In this document: in pieces, positions 34,937 to 45,522 of the stretch
How the letters are laid out: each line of letters opens with the position of its first letter
Numbering within the stretch: the stretch's first letter is position 1
Assembly (NCBI RefSeq): GCF_032716425.1
Contig: NZ_CP090420.1
Coordinates: forward strand, 186,001-250,000
DNA length: 64,000 nt
Direction: 5' to 3'
Source of the DNA: Pseudoalteromonas sp. N1230-9
GTDB taxonomy: Bacteria > Pseudomonadota > Gammaproteobacteria > Enterobacterales > Alteromonadaceae
Made by a program: the position numbers and the translations under genes
The notes under the pieces: model-generated
Seen by the model: only the letters and a program-made list of their open reading frames with translations
What the model was told of the DNA's origin: nothing
The model's database searches: none

Positions 34937-36673
34937 TCACTCTTTTGTGATTTGTACATTACTTTCCATGTTAATACCGTTATCAGTGATGTCGGTGGCA
35001 AAATAAACACTAACAGGTTGATGACGCAGTGAATCAAGTTCAGCCATTTCCTCATCACTTAATTGACCGGTTGCTGCAACGCTATCGAGCAAAGGTAAAA
35101 GAATTTTTTGAACGTCAAATGCCATATTAACAAAGCCATTTTTAGTGACACTTTGCGACTCTAGAGTATCGGCAATTTGTGCTGACTTATCACCAGTGAA
35201 AATCACAATATGATTGCCCTTTAGCGCCATTTTAATATCAAAGTTAAGTGGCACTGGTGAGGGAATGTATTCGTTGATCAGCACCGCATCACCATTGGCA
35301 GGCAGTTTTATATTGGCAAGTGGTGGTACAAAACCTTGCGCAATCGAATACAAACCATGGGCATCGGTAGCTGATAGGGTAACGATAGCATCAAGCTTAT
35401 CAATTTGTGGCCCTTGGTAGTCATCAATAGTAAATGCAGCATCTTGAACGCTCACACTCATGCCTTGTACGCCATTTGCAAAGCCTGACATCATGGCAAG
35501 CCCTGCAGTGCTCACATCTTGCATTTCATTTTGTAGTGCGACAATTGGGCCACAGTTAAACTCAGCTGACTTAATTGCACCCGTGAGTGTATTGGCAAGC
35601 GGCATTACTTTTGCGACATCAACACCATAGGCAACACTTAAAACTTGACCGTCAAGTTGTGTAGTGTGTTTTGGCACGAAGCCACGTATTGCTTGTAGAG
35701 TATTTAGTAAGTCTTGATCTGTACTTTGTAGAACAGCTTTTACATCAAAGTTGGCGTAATCAGTAGTGATACGTGTTTTTGTAGTCCCTGACACAGTTGC
35801 AGGCCATTTAGCCGCAATGGTGGCGATGTCATCTTGGCATTCAGGGGTTGAAATAGCCGATAATGCATTGCCTTGCTGTGCTTTATTGAGTAACTCTTTT
35901 AGCATTTGATGTAAGCGAGAGTTTTCTTTACCAGTAAGGGCGTTAGCAATCCGTTGATGATCAACATAGCCTACAGAATTTCCATCCAATGAAAAAGTAT
36001 TGATAAGCGTTGCCAGTTTATCGGTATCTGCTAATGATTTAACAGGCTTTTCAACCCCTAAAGCAATTCGTAAGTCTTGCTCGTTTGTTAAAGGACTACT
36101 CAAAGTGAGTGTTACCCAATTATCTGTTGCAGATGCAATCAGATGAATATCATCGATACCATCTAAAGTGAGTGCAAATTGTGTGTAAGTGACACCTTGT
36201 GAAGATTCATCAGAGTAGGAAATACCTGCTTCATCAGCAGACTCTTTAATGCTATTTAAAAGTGCAGTTTGCTCACCCACTTTAATACGAAATATCGGCA
36301 TTAACCCTTGGCTGTAAAATAACCCCATAGATTCATCGCTGAACCCCCATGTAGACTTGAACGTGTCATATGACGTTAACGATGTTTGGTACTTTTCTAA
36401 AAGCGCTGCAATAAAGAGGGCATTTGGATCGCCACTCGTTCTTAGCTGAGCAACAACGGGCGTTAAATCGTTGCCGCCTTTCATTGCACTCGGCATAAGC
36501 TCAAAGTATTTAGCATACGGAAATGGTTTTAATTGACCGTAAAAAATTGGCGTGTCGGCAGGGACGTGCTGAAGTTGCGACAACTCTACATTAACGCTTG
36601 TATTACTTTGTGAATAGAGGAACGCGCCAGCGACAATAGCGACTGCGCCTCCTGCAAGAAGTTTGCTATTCAT
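34937..36673 (-). CDS. Large membrane-anchored periplasmic protein of unknown function (DUF3352-like)
   Basis: 578 residues. One N-terminal membrane segment (about 5-21) is uncleaved, followed by a long soluble region with repeated halves beginning VPADTPIFYGQL and later SVAYGVDVAKVMP. The layout recalls DUF3352-type exported proteins, which start with a similar 'VPADT' segment, but the match is weak. No catalytic motif is visible. It is divergent from the M1 peptidase gene and preceded by a 205-base gap. I do not know its function. Confidence 0.7.
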   Translation of the reverse strand: MNSKLLAGGAVAIVAGAFLYSQSNTSVNVELSQLQHVPADTPIFYGQLKPFPYAKYFELMPSAMKGGNDLTPVVAQLRTSGDPNALFIAALLEKYQTSLTSYDTFKSTWGFSDESMGLFYSQGLMPIFRIKVGEQTALLNSIKESADEAGISYSDESSQGVTYTQFALTLDGIDDIHLIASATDNWVTLTLSSPLTNEQDLRIALGVEKPVKSLADTDKLATLINTFSLDGNSVGYVDHQRIANALTGKENSRLHQMLKELLNKAQQGNALSAISTPECQDDIATIAAKWPATVSGTTKTRITTDYANFDVKAVLQSTDQDLLNTLQAIRGFVPKHTTQLDGQVLSVAYGVDVAKVMPLANTLTGAIKSAEFNCGPIVALQNEMQDVSTAGLAMMSGFANGVQGMSVSVQDAAFTIDDYQGPQIDKLDAIVTLSATDAHGLYSIAQGFVPPLANIKLPANGDAVLINEYIPSPVPLNFDIKMALKGNHIVIFTGDKSAQIADTLESQSVTKNGFVNMAFDVQKILLPLLDSVAATGQLSDEEMAELDSLRHQPVSVYFATDITDNGINMESNVQITKE

Positions 36674-36878
36674 AGCATAAATTCCTTTTTAATAATTAGA
36701 TACGCTGAAAAACATACCACGATTATCTTTAAAAGTCCTAGGTTTAGATACTCTACATATCCAGAGCATCACCTCTATCTGTTTTTAATATAGGTCTGAA
36801 TTTCATCGCAAATCTTAGTAATAAATAATTGCTCATGCCATTTTAAATCGATAAAAATAACGATAAGGAAAAAGTATT

Positions 36879-38564
36879 TTGCAAGTAAATCAATTTTTTA
36901 AAGTAGCCACTACTGTCGTAGCATCGGCTGTGCTAGCTGCGTGTAGTTCAAAACCTATTGCATTAGATCCTGTTATTGGTGATACAGGGCAAGCTTTATC
37001 GGCGATTGCACTTAAAAGTGATGTTAAACACTACGATTTGGCACTTGAGGTATTTCCTGATAACAAACGTATTAAAGGTATTGCTACAACAGACTTTAAA
37101 CTGCTAGCAGCCACTCAATTTGTAGAATTAAAATTGGATAGTCGCTTTACAATTAATGAGGTGAGCTCAAAAGGCGAGGCTCTTAAATATGAGCGAGATG
37201 GCGGTGTAATTCGTGTTGATTTAGGTGAGCAACAAGCAAAAGACAGTGTGGTTAGTGTTGCTGTAGCCTATCAAGGGTTTCCTCATATAGCTAAAAATGC
37301 CCCTTGGGATGGCGGGTTCGTATTTTCAAAAACAGAGCAAGGTGAACCTTGGATAGCAACCGCTGTGCAAGGAGAAGGCTGCGACTTATTCTGGCCATGT
37401 AAAGATCATTTTGCAGACAAAGCAGACAGTATGCGAATTCGTTTAACAGTACCGCAAGGGCTGAGTGCGGTGACTAATGGCGTATTACAAGAAGTGAAGC
37501 CAGTAGAGGGTAATAAACAACAGTTTGATTGGTTGTTATCAGTGCCTGCCAGTGATTATAACATTGCACTTAATATTGGCCCTTACACGCGTATTCAAAC
37601 GGATTACACCAGTGTGAATGGCGCGACTGTACCTATCGAATTCTGGTCTCTCACAAAAAATGAGCAAAAAGCACGTGAGCTTATCGAAAATGATTTACGC
37701 CAGCAGGTTACGTTTTTTGAAAAGATGCTTGGTCCATACCCGTGGGGCGGTGAAAAGTTAGGTTTTGTTGAGACGCCTCACTTAGGCATGGAACATCAAA
37801 CAGTCAACGCGTATGGTAAAAAATACAAACGTGATCCAAATGGTTATGATTGGTTACTGCAACATGAGCTGGCTCATGAATGGTTTGGCAACTTAATGAC
37901 CCATGAAAAGCTCAATGATGCATGGCTGCATGAGGGCTTTGGTTTTTACATGCAACCCAGTTACAGCTTATATAAATTTGGTGACGCAGCGTATAACCAC
38001 AGCATGTATTCAGCTTACCTTGGGCTGAAAAACTGTGAACCAGTGGTACTTGATGGACAAATTACATCTGACCAAGCGTTTAACTCCGATATATATGGCA
38101 AAGGTGGTTGGACATTACATACTCTTCGCTGGCTTGTGGGTGAAGACATATTTTGGCAAGCAACACGAGAGCTTCTTTATGGTGTGAACAACACAGCGTC
38201 GTTAACATACCCAATTGCTCCTCGTTATCGTAATACCGACGAGTTTATTGCCATAATTAATCGTTTAACTGAAAAAGACTATCAATGGTTTTTTAATATG
38301 TATCTTAAGCAGGCTGAATTACCTGTATTAAAAGAAACATATAACGGCGATACGTTAATATTGAGCTGGCAACATCCACAAATTGCAGCTGAACGTTTCC
38401 CAATGCCAGTTCCTATTTCGATAAATGGCATAGAGAAAATATACCAAATGGATAAAGGAGAGCTGCGTATCACATTAAAAGAAGGTGATCATGTCGTGAT
38501 TGACCCAAGCATGAAAGTACTGCGTTACCTACCTATCATTGATAAATGTAAAAAAGAGCAATAA
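36879..38564 (+). CDS. M1-family aminopeptidase lipoprotein
   Basis: 561 residues. TTG start at 36879, supported by AAGGAA 9-14 bases upstream, with lipobox LAAC at residues 19-22. The zinc site HELAHEWFGNLMTHEKLNDAWLHEG (H329, E330, H333, later Glu) and the substrate motif as GMEHQT instead of GAMEN fit M1 (gluzincin) peptidases. It is much shorter than E. coli PepN and lacks its large C-terminal domain, like other bacterial envelope M1 enzymes. It probably trims peptides in the periplasm. Confidence 0.92.
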   Translation: MQVNQFFKVATTVVASAVLAACSSKPIALDPVIGDTGQALSAIALKSDVKHYDLALEVFPDNKRIKGIATTDFKLLAATQFVELKLDSRFTINEVSSKGEALKYERDGGVIRVDLGEQQAKDSVVSVAVAYQGFPHIAKNAPWDGGFVFSKTEQGEPWIATAVQGEGCDLFWPCKDHFADKADSMRIRLTVPQGLSAVTNGVLQEVKPVEGNKQQFDWLLSVPASDYNIALNIGPYTRIQTDYTSVNGATVPIEFWSLTKNEQKARELIENDLRQQVTFFEKMLGPYPWGGEKLGFVETPHLGMEHQTVNAYGKKYKRDPNGYDWLLQHELAHEWFGNLMTHEKLNDAWLHEGFGFYMQPSYSLYKFGDAAYNHSMYSAYLGLKNCEPVVLDGQITSDQAFNSDIYGKGGWTLHTLRWLVGEDIFWQATRELLYGVNNTASLTYPIAPRYRNTDEFIAIINRLTEKDYQWFFNMYLKQAELPVLKETYNGDTLILSWQHPQIAAERFPMPVPISINGIEKIYQMDKGELRITLKEGDHVVIDPSMKVLRYLPIIDKCKKEQ

Positions 38565-38573
38565 TGCGGTAAA

Positions 38574-38599
38574 GAACACGGCCTTAACAAGCCGTGTTC
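38574..38599. terminator. Hairpin between the M1 peptidase and the kinase genes
   Basis: GAACACGGC / GCCGTGTTC perfect stem between two convergent genes. T-runs are weak on both sides; probably a shared terminator. Confidence 0.6.
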
Positions 38600-38608
38600 A
38601 TACTTGTA

Positions 38609-39559
38609 TTATAAGTCATTTTCACTTGGCAATGACGCAAATGCGCCATAGCGACTGACTGCAAAAGCACCTGCTTTAGCTGCGTAAGCAATCGTCTCTT
38701 CGATATTGCTTTGCGTTTGGCAATATTCTTTAAAACTCTGTTTATTGGGGCAATACTGGCCAATTTTAGCCAGCATACCACCAATAAATGCGTCGCCGGC
38801 GGCTGTAGTATCAACAACTTTGGTGGCTGGTGGAGCGACTTCACCTGTAAAATCAGCATGGTAATACCGAATAGCCTCGCCACCATTGGTAACCAACAAA
38901 CAGGTAACCCCAGCTTTTAAAATGGTTTTTATAGTGTGCTCGAATGGTTGGTCTTTGTGACTGCGGTTATTTAAAAATTCCAGCTCTTCATGTGAAAGTT
39001 TCACAATATCTGATAGCGATATGACATGCCAAATACGATCAAGTGTGTGACGCATGCTTGGCCATAAATTTTCACGTAGGTTCATATCAAAACTACAAAC
39101 AGCACCGGCTTTTTTGGCCTGTGTTAGGCCATAAATAGTTGTTTGATAGATGTTATGTTCCGTTAAGCTATTGCTGCATACATGCATGATTGCGTGCTCA
39201 GAAAACATGCTATGTTCAAAGTCATCAACGCGATAGAGCAAATCTGCGGCAGGGGGTCTGTAGAAGCTAAACGAACGTTCACCGCTCTCATCTAATGAAA
39301 CAAATGCAAGGGCTGTTTTCGCTGCATCGGTAAATTGGCAATAGTGGGTATTTACGCTATGTTGAGTCAATTCATCTTTTATAAAATGGCCGAACATGTC
39401 ATCGCCTAACATACCACAAAAGCTTGTTTTTAAACCGAGTTTAGCAGCAGCCACTGACACGTTTGCAGGGGCACCACCGGCGTATTTGGTAAATGACTCA
39501 GGCTGTTTGCCATCGGATAGAAAGTCAATTAATGCTTCGCCAAAACACACTAAACTCAT
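38609..39559 (-). CDS. PfkB-family sugar kinase, probable fructokinase
   Basis: 316 residues. PfkB signature 1 GGAPANVSVAAAKLG (about 28-42) and signature 2 DTTAAGDAFIGGML (about 246-259) with the catalytic Asp are intact. It overlaps the AGE isomerase gene by 4 bases, so the pair is translated together. AGE isomerases convert mannose to fructose, which a fructokinase then phosphorylates to fructose 6-phosphate, making the pair a mannose catabolic unit. The operator near the divergent transporter supports one regulon. Confidence 0.9.
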   Translation of the reverse strand: MSLVCFGEALIDFLSDGKQPESFTKYAGGAPANVSVAAAKLGLKTSFCGMLGDDMFGHFIKDELTQHSVNTHYCQFTDAAKTALAFVSLDESGERSFSFYRPPAADLLYRVDDFEHSMFSEHAIMHVCSNSLTEHNIYQTTIYGLTQAKKAGAVCSFDMNLRENLWPSMRHTLDRIWHVISLSDIVKLSHEELEFLNNRSHKDQPFEHTIKTILKAGVTCLLVTNGGEAIRYYHADFTGEVAPPATKVVDTTAAGDAFIGGMLAKIGQYCPNKQSFKEYCQTQSNIEETIAYAAKAGAFAVSRYGAFASLPSENDL

Positions 39560-40776
39560 TTTGCATTCCTCAATCTAATCGTTCTTAAAACTTCGTAACA
39601 GGCACCCATAGTATGATAGTCAGTTTTACCTGCGGGTGATTTTTCATCACTATAGGGTTGGTTATCGGCAGATAAAATTCGATACCAAGCACCGTATTTA
39701 TGGTCGACCATATGTTGCCAGCTGTACTGCCAAATTTTTTCGTACCATTGCCAATAGCTTTCATCATTTGTCGCATCAGCGAGTAGGGCAGCTGCGGCTA
39801 ACGACTCGGCTTGCACCCAAAAATATTTATCACTATCACAAATTTGTTTATCTGGTGAAAAACCATAAAATATACCACCATACTGATTATCCCATGCAAC
39901 AGTAAGTGTTTCATCAAACAAACTTTTAGCACGTTCAACGAGCCAAGGCTCATCAATGTGGCGATTTAAAATTAGTAACAGTTTAGCCCACTCAGTTTGA
40001 TGACCAGGTTGAAAGCCCCACGGTCTAAATAAGTGTTTAGGATCATTCTTGTTATAATCAAAATCGAGTTGCCAGTTGTGAGAATAATGCTCCCAAATAA
40101 ATTGTCGGCTATGTTCAGTTAGTTTAACCGTAAAGGTTTCTGCAAGTAGCTTGGCTCGTGCTAAGTAGCGGGCATTATTTGTTGCTTCAAAACACATGAG
40201 TAAAGCTTCGCATAAATGCATATTGGCATTTTGACCACGGTAGCTATCTGCTTGACTCAAGTCACCTGTTCGCTCATCTAAGTACGCGTTGTGATGTTGT
40301 TCAAAGTAATGTTTTTCGAGTAAATCCCAAACTCGCGATATTGTTTGCTCACATTCAGTTACTCCTGCCTTAAGAGCAACCGCATTCGCGAGTAACACAA
40401 ATGCAAGTCCATAACAGTGGTTTGTATCATCTAAAATAGTGACGCAACCGGCTTCGTCTTGCTCTAACAGCCATGCGTAGCCACCCGAGAGTTGTTTATG
40501 AACATTTTCAAGATGATCTAGACCATGTTTTGTCAGTGTCAGGTACTCAGGGTTTTTAAACTCGATATAAGCCATTGCATAGTTGAACACAAAACGCGTA
40601 CTAGATACTAAATGGCGAGTTTGTTTGTCGTAAACTTCACCATCATTTTTAAAATATTGGTAAAATCCACCGGCCCCATTTGAAGCCTGATCAACACAAT
40701 GAGGGTGATAAAAAGCAAGCGTATCTTTTATGTGCTGCTGTAAAAAAGGCACCGATTTGAAGTTGATGGTTTGCAC
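39556..40776 (-). CDS. AGE-family isomerase, probable D-mannose isomerase
   Basis: GTG at 40776 is chosen because GGAG lies 5-8 bases upstream and homologous sequence begins there (QTINFKSVPFLQQHI); an ATG 33 bases further up adds a poorly conserved tail. About 406 residues of the (alpha/alpha)6 N-acylglucosamine 2-epimerase family: SFYHP-like AFYHPHCVDQASNGAGGFYQYF, RFVFNYAMAY, YGLAFVLLANA, NANMHLCEALLMCFEAT and PGHQTEWAKLLL. Pairing with a fructokinase suggests mannose or mannose-like ketose isomerisation; cellobiose 2-epimerase is an alternative. Confidence 0.85.
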   Translation of the reverse strand: MQTINFKSVPFLQQHIKDTLAFYHPHCVDQASNGAGGFYQYFKNDGEVYDKQTRHLVSSTRFVFNYAMAYIEFKNPEYLTLTKHGLDHLENVHKQLSGGYAWLLEQDEAGCVTILDDTNHCYGLAFVLLANAVALKAGVTECEQTISRVWDLLEKHYFEQHHNAYLDERTGDLSQADSYRGQNANMHLCEALLMCFEATNNARYLARAKLLAETFTVKLTEHSRQFIWEHYSHNWQLDFDYNKNDPKHLFRPWGFQPGHQTEWAKLLLILNRHIDEPWLVERAKSLFDETLTVAWDNQYGGIFYGFSPDKQICDSDKYFWVQAESLAAAALLADATNDESYWQWYEKIWQYSWQHMVDHKYGAWYRILSADNQPYSDEKSPAGKTDYHTMGACYEVLRTIRLRNAK

Positions 40777-40832
40777 ATCTTCTCCAGCTGAATATTTAAG
40801 ATAATACAATCATAGCAGGAAATTAAATAATT

Positions 40833-40842
40833 GGAACGTTCC
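40833..40842. promoter_or_regulatory. Palindromic operator, sugar module
   Basis: GGAACGTTCC within the flanks AATTGGAACGTTCCTA, a LacI-family-type palindrome with a CG centre. It lies between the divergent AGE and MFS genes. Confidence 0.75.
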
Positions 40843-40914
40843 TATTAAATCCTTGTGCTATTTTTACATCAATGTGTAGAATCGAACACAACTTGTTAAC
40901 GGAGTGAAAACCAC

Positions 40915-42186
40915 GTGAGTGAAATTAATACAAACCAATCGTTTGTCGCTGATGGCTCGCAGCAAAATAAAAACTATCTGCTACCACTGACGGCAATGAC
41001 AACCCTGTTCTTTTTATGGGGCTTTATCACAGTTCTTAATGATGTGTTGATCCCACGCCTAAAAGGGGTGTTCGACTTAACTTATACAGAAGCGATGCTG
41101 GTTCAGTTTTGCTTTTTTGGTGCTTATTTTATTGTGTCATTACCTGCGGGTATGTTGGTGAAAAAGCTTGGTTATAAAAATGGCGTACTAACAGGCCTTG
41201 TGGTGGCATCAATTGGCTGTATGTTATTTTACCCAGCAGTCGTTGTGCATGAATACTGGTTATTTTTAGGTGCATTATTTGTTTTAGCCTCGGGTATTAC
41301 GGTATTACAAGTGTCAGCTAACCCTTATGTTGTTGCGCTGGGTCCAGAAAAAACCGCATCATCACGTTTAAACTTAGCACAAGCACTTAACTCACTAGGT
41401 ACCACTGTTGGCCCTTATGTAGGGGGGATTTTATTTTTCGGTACAGCAGGCACGTTAGCTGCGAATGCTGCAACAGCTGAGTCTGTTAAAGTCCCTTATC
41501 TGATGTTAGCTGCAGCGCTTTTAACGATTGCAGTGGTATTTGCATTTTTTAAGTTACCAGTGATTTCTGAGCATTCAGAAGAGCAAGACTGCAAAGCCAA
41601 AAGTCACAGCCTTAAAGAAGCGCCACATTTAATAATGGGTGTTGTGGGGATTTTTTGTTATGTGGGTGCTGAGGTATCAATTGGTAGCTTCTTAGTCAAT
41701 TATTTTGGTGAAGCACACATTGCAGGCCTTGAAGAACATGCAGCAGCAAGCTTGATTGCTTACTACTGGGGTGGTGCAATGGTAGGTCGTTTTATTGGCT
41801 CTGCGGTACTACAAAAAGTGGCACCTTCAAAAGCATTATTTTTTAATGCAATGATGGTAATTGTATTATTGCTCGTGACTATTTTCACAGAAGGTGATGT
41901 GGCACTTTACTCTGTACTGGCAATTGGTTTATTTAACTCAATTATGTTCCCAACAATCTTCTCAGTTGCAATCGAAAGCTTGGGTTCACTGACTAGTAAA
42001 GGTTCGGGTTGGTTATGTTTAGCCATCGTTGGTGGTGCACTTGTACCATTAGTACAGGGTGTTGTTGCCGACACTGTGAGTATTCAACAGAGCTTCTTCG
42101 TTCCTGTAGTGTGCTACGCATTTATTGCTTGGTATGGACTAAACGTGGTTCGCTTAGCGGATAGCTGGAAAAAGCGAATTGCATAG
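40915..42186 (+). CDS. FucP-like MFS hexose symporter
   Basis: 423 residues, twelve membrane segments. FFLWGFITVLNDVLIPRLKGVFDLTY near residue 32 and ANPYVVALGPEKTASSRLNLAQALNSLGTTVGPYVGG are typical of the FHS (FucP/GluP) group of sugar:H+ symporters. GTG start, GGAG 11 bases upstream. It is divergent from AGE isomerase and fructokinase genes and probably imports mannose, fructose or glucose. Confidence 0.9.
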   Translation: MSEINTNQSFVADGSQQNKNYLLPLTAMTTLFFLWGFITVLNDVLIPRLKGVFDLTYTEAMLVQFCFFGAYFIVSLPAGMLVKKLGYKNGVLTGLVVASIGCMLFYPAVVVHEYWLFLGALFVLASGITVLQVSANPYVVALGPEKTASSRLNLAQALNSLGTTVGPYVGGILFFGTAGTLAANAATAESVKVPYLMLAAALLTIAVVFAFFKLPVISEHSEEQDCKAKSHSLKEAPHLIMGVVGIFCYVGAEVSIGSFLVNYFGEAHIAGLEEHAAASLIAYYWGGAMVGRFIGSAVLQKVAPSKALFFNAMMVIVLLLVTIFTEGDVALYSVLAIGLFNSIMFPTIFSVAIESLGSLTSKGSGWLCLAIVGGALVPLVQGVVADTVSIQQSFFVPVVCYAFIAWYGLNVVRLADSWKKRIA

Positions 42187-42202
42187 TCACTTTTAATGAT
42201 GG

Positions 42203-42231
42203 AAACCCCGCACAATGTTGCGGGGTTTTTT
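42203..42231 (+). terminator. Terminator of the MFS gene
   Basis: AACCCCGCA / TTGCGGGGTT stem with a T-run directly after. Confidence 0.92.
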
Positions 42232-42530
42232 ATGCCTAATGAACACTGGACAAGTAAATTTACATGATATAACTGTTTAATGAATACGTATTCAAGGTGC
42301 AAATATTGCATTGGCCGTAGGAACGTTCCAATTTTTAATTTAAACATATTTCATTTATTAACTTTAGAAGCAAAGCTGCCTGCCGTTAACAAAGTAATTG
42401 ATTTATATAGAAAGCGTTTACTTTAAATTGGGACGTTTTTACTGTTTTAGCCTAAATTTATAAGACAAAGTGGTTTTAATTTGTTAAAAATAAACAGCTA
42501 ACAACGAAAAAAATAACAAATAGGTTTGTC
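42232..42530 (+). other. Control region before the chemoreceptor gene
   Basis: After the MFS terminator this AT-rich stretch holds one perfect and one weaker copy of the sugar-module operator and the chemoreceptor promoter region. No ORF or RNA gene is visible. Confidence 0.55.
42320..42329. promoter_or_regulatory. Palindromic operator, second copy (chemoreceptor side)
   Basis: GGAACGTTCC again; read on the minus strand its flanks are AATTGGAACGTTCCTA, the same 16 bases as the copy at 40833. A weaker AATTGGGACGTTTTTA follows at 42426-42441. Confidence 0.72.
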
Positions 42531-44420
42531 ATGCAAAGCACTCTTAAATTTACCACCAAGGTAACTGTGGCAGCATCACTGGTTTTAGTGATAGTGCTCG
42601 GTTTATTCACCATTAACAATTTCATCTCTATGCGTAGCCAAACGCAGGAGCAGCTTTCGCTCGTTCTTCAAGAGATTTCTCAATCGGTATCGCAAAATAT
42701 AGCAAATTGGCTAAACGCGAAGCTGGCTATTGTTTCATCTGTTGCCGAAACCTATCAGTTAGGAGACAGTAAAAGCCTAACACTGACACAGCTAAACACA
42801 GCGGATAAAGCAGGCGATTTTAAAAACACCTACATTGGCATTACCGATGGCACCTTTGTTTTGAATGACCAATCAGTTGTATTACCACCTGATTACGATG
42901 CCACGACTCGCCCGTGGTACAAGCTTGTTGAAAACAAAACAAACACCGCATTTACTGCACCTTATATTGATGTAACCACTAACGAGCTAACTATTTCTGC
43001 TGTAGCACCAATGCAAGCAAACGGCGTATTTAGTGGTGTTGCAGGTGCCGATATCGATATGAAAACCATTACAAAGATCGTTAACGAAATTGACTTTTTA
43101 GGGTTTGGCTATGGCTTTTTGCTCGACAGTGAAGGGCGCATATTAAGCCACCCAGACACAAAGTTTAATGATAAGAACATGCGCGATTTGTTTGGTAAAA
43201 GCCTGTCTTTACAATCTGAGTTTGTTGAAGTGCAAGTTGGTGGTTTAGAAAAACTCGTGTCGTTCACTAAAATAAAAGGAATTCAAAACGTTGACTGGTA
43301 TTTAGGTGTGGTGATCAACGAAGAAATTGCTTACTCATCGGTGGCCTCATTTAGAAACATGGCGGCCATTTATATGTTAATCGGTATCGCCGCCATTGTG
43401 CTAATGATGCAGTTTTTACTTCGTTATTTAATGCGCCCGATGCAGCGTTTAAACGATGCCATTAAAGACATTGCTCAAGGTGAAGGGGACTTGACCCGCC
43501 GCCTTGAAGTTGAAAACAATGATGAGTTTGGTGAACTAAGTCACTACTTTAATGCTTTTATTGAAAAAATTCATGGCTCTATCGAGCAGGTTAAAAACAC
43601 CACAGTAGAGTTAGAGCGCTTGGTAGAGAGCTTGGTTAATCAAACCCAAGGCACATTAGCTATGTACGCAGATCAAACTAAACGTACTGATAACGTGGCA
43701 ACCGCAATTAACGAGCTTACTTCAAGTGCAGTGGAAATATCCAACAGTGCAAGTCATGCATCAACACTTGCTACAAGTGCTAATAACCAATCGCTTCAAA
43801 GTCAGGCTGCACTGGCAGATAACCTCGCTGCGATTAATGCACTGTCACGCAATATGGAACAAGCACAAAAAACAATCAACAGCCTAGATGCACATACCGT
43901 AAGCATTGGTCAGATCCTTGAAGTGATTAAAGGGGTGAGTGAGCAAACTAATTTACTGGCACTAAATGCTGCAATTGAAGCTGCCAGGGCTGGTGAAGCA
44001 GGGCGAGGCTTTGCTGTTGTGGCAGATGAAGTGCGTCAGTTAGCACATCGTACACAACAATCGACGCAAGAAATTGAAGAGATGATTTCGCAGCTTCAGC
44101 AGGGTTCTGCCTCGGCAGTAGAAGTAATGACTGCGAGTATAAAAGACAGTGAAAAAAGTGTGGCACAAGCCAATGTTGCGGGCGAAAAAATGTCTGAAGT
44201 AACTCATGCTATAGAGTCAATAGATGAAGTAAATCATAGTGTTGCTAACGCTACGACGGAACAAAATCATGTTATAAAGAGCCTCGATAGTGATATTCAC
44301 TCAATTAGTGAGTTGTCTAACCAAGGTCAAAACAACTTAAATAACACCTTGAATGAGTGCACTAAACTCAAAGCACAGTTTTATGAGCTAGAAAAGCTCG
44401 TGTTAACCTTTAAAGTTTAA
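42531..44420 (+). CDS. Methyl-accepting chemotaxis protein with dCache sensor
   Basis: 629 residues: membrane segment 1 (about 12-30), a periplasmic dCache_1 sensor (about 35-275, with [16 protein letters not shown] [15 protein letters not shown]), membrane segment 2 (about 281-303), HAMP (about 303-357) and a cytoplasmic signalling domain with the hairpin [35 protein letters not shown]. No C-terminal CheR-binding pentapeptide. Ligand unknown; the shared operator with the sugar module hints that it senses the same sugar. Confidence 0.94.
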   Translation: MQSTLKFTTKVTVAASLVLVIVLGLFTINNFISMRSQTQEQLSLVLQEISQSVSQNIANWLNAKLAIVSSVAETYQLGDSKSLTLTQLNTADKAGDFKNTYIGITDGTFVLNDQSVVLPPDYDATTRPWYKLVENKTNTAFTAPYIDVTTNELTISAVAPMQANGVFSGVAGADIDMKTITKIVNEIDFLGFGYGFLLDSEGRILSHPDTKFNDKNMRDLFGKSLSLQSEFVEVQVGGLEKLVSFTKIKGIQNVDWYLGVVINEEIAYSSVASFRNMAAIYMLIGIAAIVLMMQFLLRYLMRPMQRLNDAIKDIAQGEGDLTRRLEVENNDEFGELSHYFNAFIEKIHGSIEQVKNTTVELERLVESLVNQTQGTLAMYADQTKRTDNVATAINELTSSAVEISNSASHASTLATSANNQSLQSQAALADNLAAINALSRNMEQAQKTINSLDAHTVSIGQILEVIKGVSEQTNLLALNAAIEAARAGEAGRGFAVVADEVRQLAHRTQQSTQEIEEMISQLQQGSASAVEVMTASIKDSEKSVAQANVAGEKMSEVTHAIESIDEVNHSVANATTEQNHVIKSLDSDIHSISELSNQGQNNLNNTLNECTKLKAQFYELEKLVLTFKV

Positions 44421-44442
44421 TTAACAACGGAATTATACTGTA

Positions 44443-45522
44443 TTGGACCAAAATTGGCTTACAGCCGTAACCACAAAAACCGTTGACACGGCGGATAAAC
44501 AACGCCGTGCCTTTACCTTGTTTACAATGGCATTTTTTGCACTTGTATTGATTACATCGTTAGTCATTTCTAATTTCCATATTTATGAAATGCCACTAAC
44601 TGTGATGTTAATTGTTAGTGATATAACAATCGTGCTTTGTTTGTTGTATTACTTTAAAACAGGCAACCTAATGACAATTGCCTGTATTATTATGTCGATC
44701 GTTTTACTTTTGTGTATTTCTCTTATCTACACTGGAGGAAAAGAGAATACAGCTCTTTATTGGGTTATGTTTTACCCTGTGGTTTCTTATGTCACATTGG
44801 GGTTGATGTTTGGCAGTGCATTAATGGCTGTGATGTATATCAGTACTTTATTAATGCTATTTGGCCCCAACTTTGGGCAAGTGCAGTATGGCGATGTTGA
44901 AGTTTCTCGTTTTTTGGCCTCATTTTCGCTGGTTATTTTATTTTCTGCGATAAGTGAATACTTTAGAAAAAAGAGCCATCAAAAAATTGCAGATATTACA
45001 TTGATAGAGAAGCGAGATGCATTAACCGATCCCCTAACTGGCCTTGCCAATCGGCGTTATATTTATGAACACATTCAGCCAAGGCTTGATACAGAAGCGA
45101 ACAGTTATTTACCTATGTCTGTGTTATTAATCGACCTAGACAACTTTAAAGTGCTCAATGACACCTATGGCCATGACTTTGGCGACCAGGTTTTAATTGC
45201 CTTTACCTCCATGCTTCACGATAAACTACGTGGCACAGATATAAAAGCACGCTATGGCGGTGAAGAATTTATGATTCTATTACCAAAAGCAAGTTTGAAA
45301 ACAGCCCATGGTGTTGCTGAAAAACTACGTGAATACGTATCAAATAAGCAAATAGCTTATGATGTTGGCCAGTCTATTTCTATTACTTGCAGTATTGGTA
45401 TTGCAAACCTTGAACATGGTAGCCAATTTAGTAAAGCGATAAAGCAAGCTGATGATAATTTGTATAAAGCCAAAGCAAAAGGGCGTAATGTGGTGGTGTC
45501 TGATTTCCATGAGGTGAGCTAA
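44443..45522 (+). CDS. Membrane diguanylate cyclase (GGDEF)
   Basis: 359 residues. About six N-terminal membrane helices (about 23-180), then a GGDEF domain with DPLTGLANRRY, active site GGEEF at 272-276 and an intact inhibitory I-site RGTD at 263-266. It should make cyclic di-GMP and be product-inhibited. TTG start at 44443 has only a weak ribosome site (ACGGA), so low expression or coupling to the chemoreceptor 22 bases upstream is likely. It is directly followed by the DsbA-like gene with no gap. Confidence 0.9.
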   Translation: MDQNWLTAVTTKTVDTADKQRRAFTLFTMAFFALVLITSLVISNFHIYEMPLTVMLIVSDITIVLCLLYYFKTGNLMTIACIIMSIVLLLCISLIYTGGKENTALYWVMFYPVVSYVTLGLMFGSALMAVMYISTLLMLFGPNFGQVQYGDVEVSRFLASFSLVILFSAISEYFRKKSHQKIADITLIEKRDALTDPLTGLANRRYIYEHIQPRLDTEANSYLPMSVLLIDLDNFKVLNDTYGHDFGDQVLIAFTSMLHDKLRGTDIKARYGGEEFMILLPKASLKTAHGVAEKLREYVSNKQIAYDVGQSISITCSIGIANLEHGSQFSKAIKQADDNLYKAKAKGRNVVVSDFHEVS

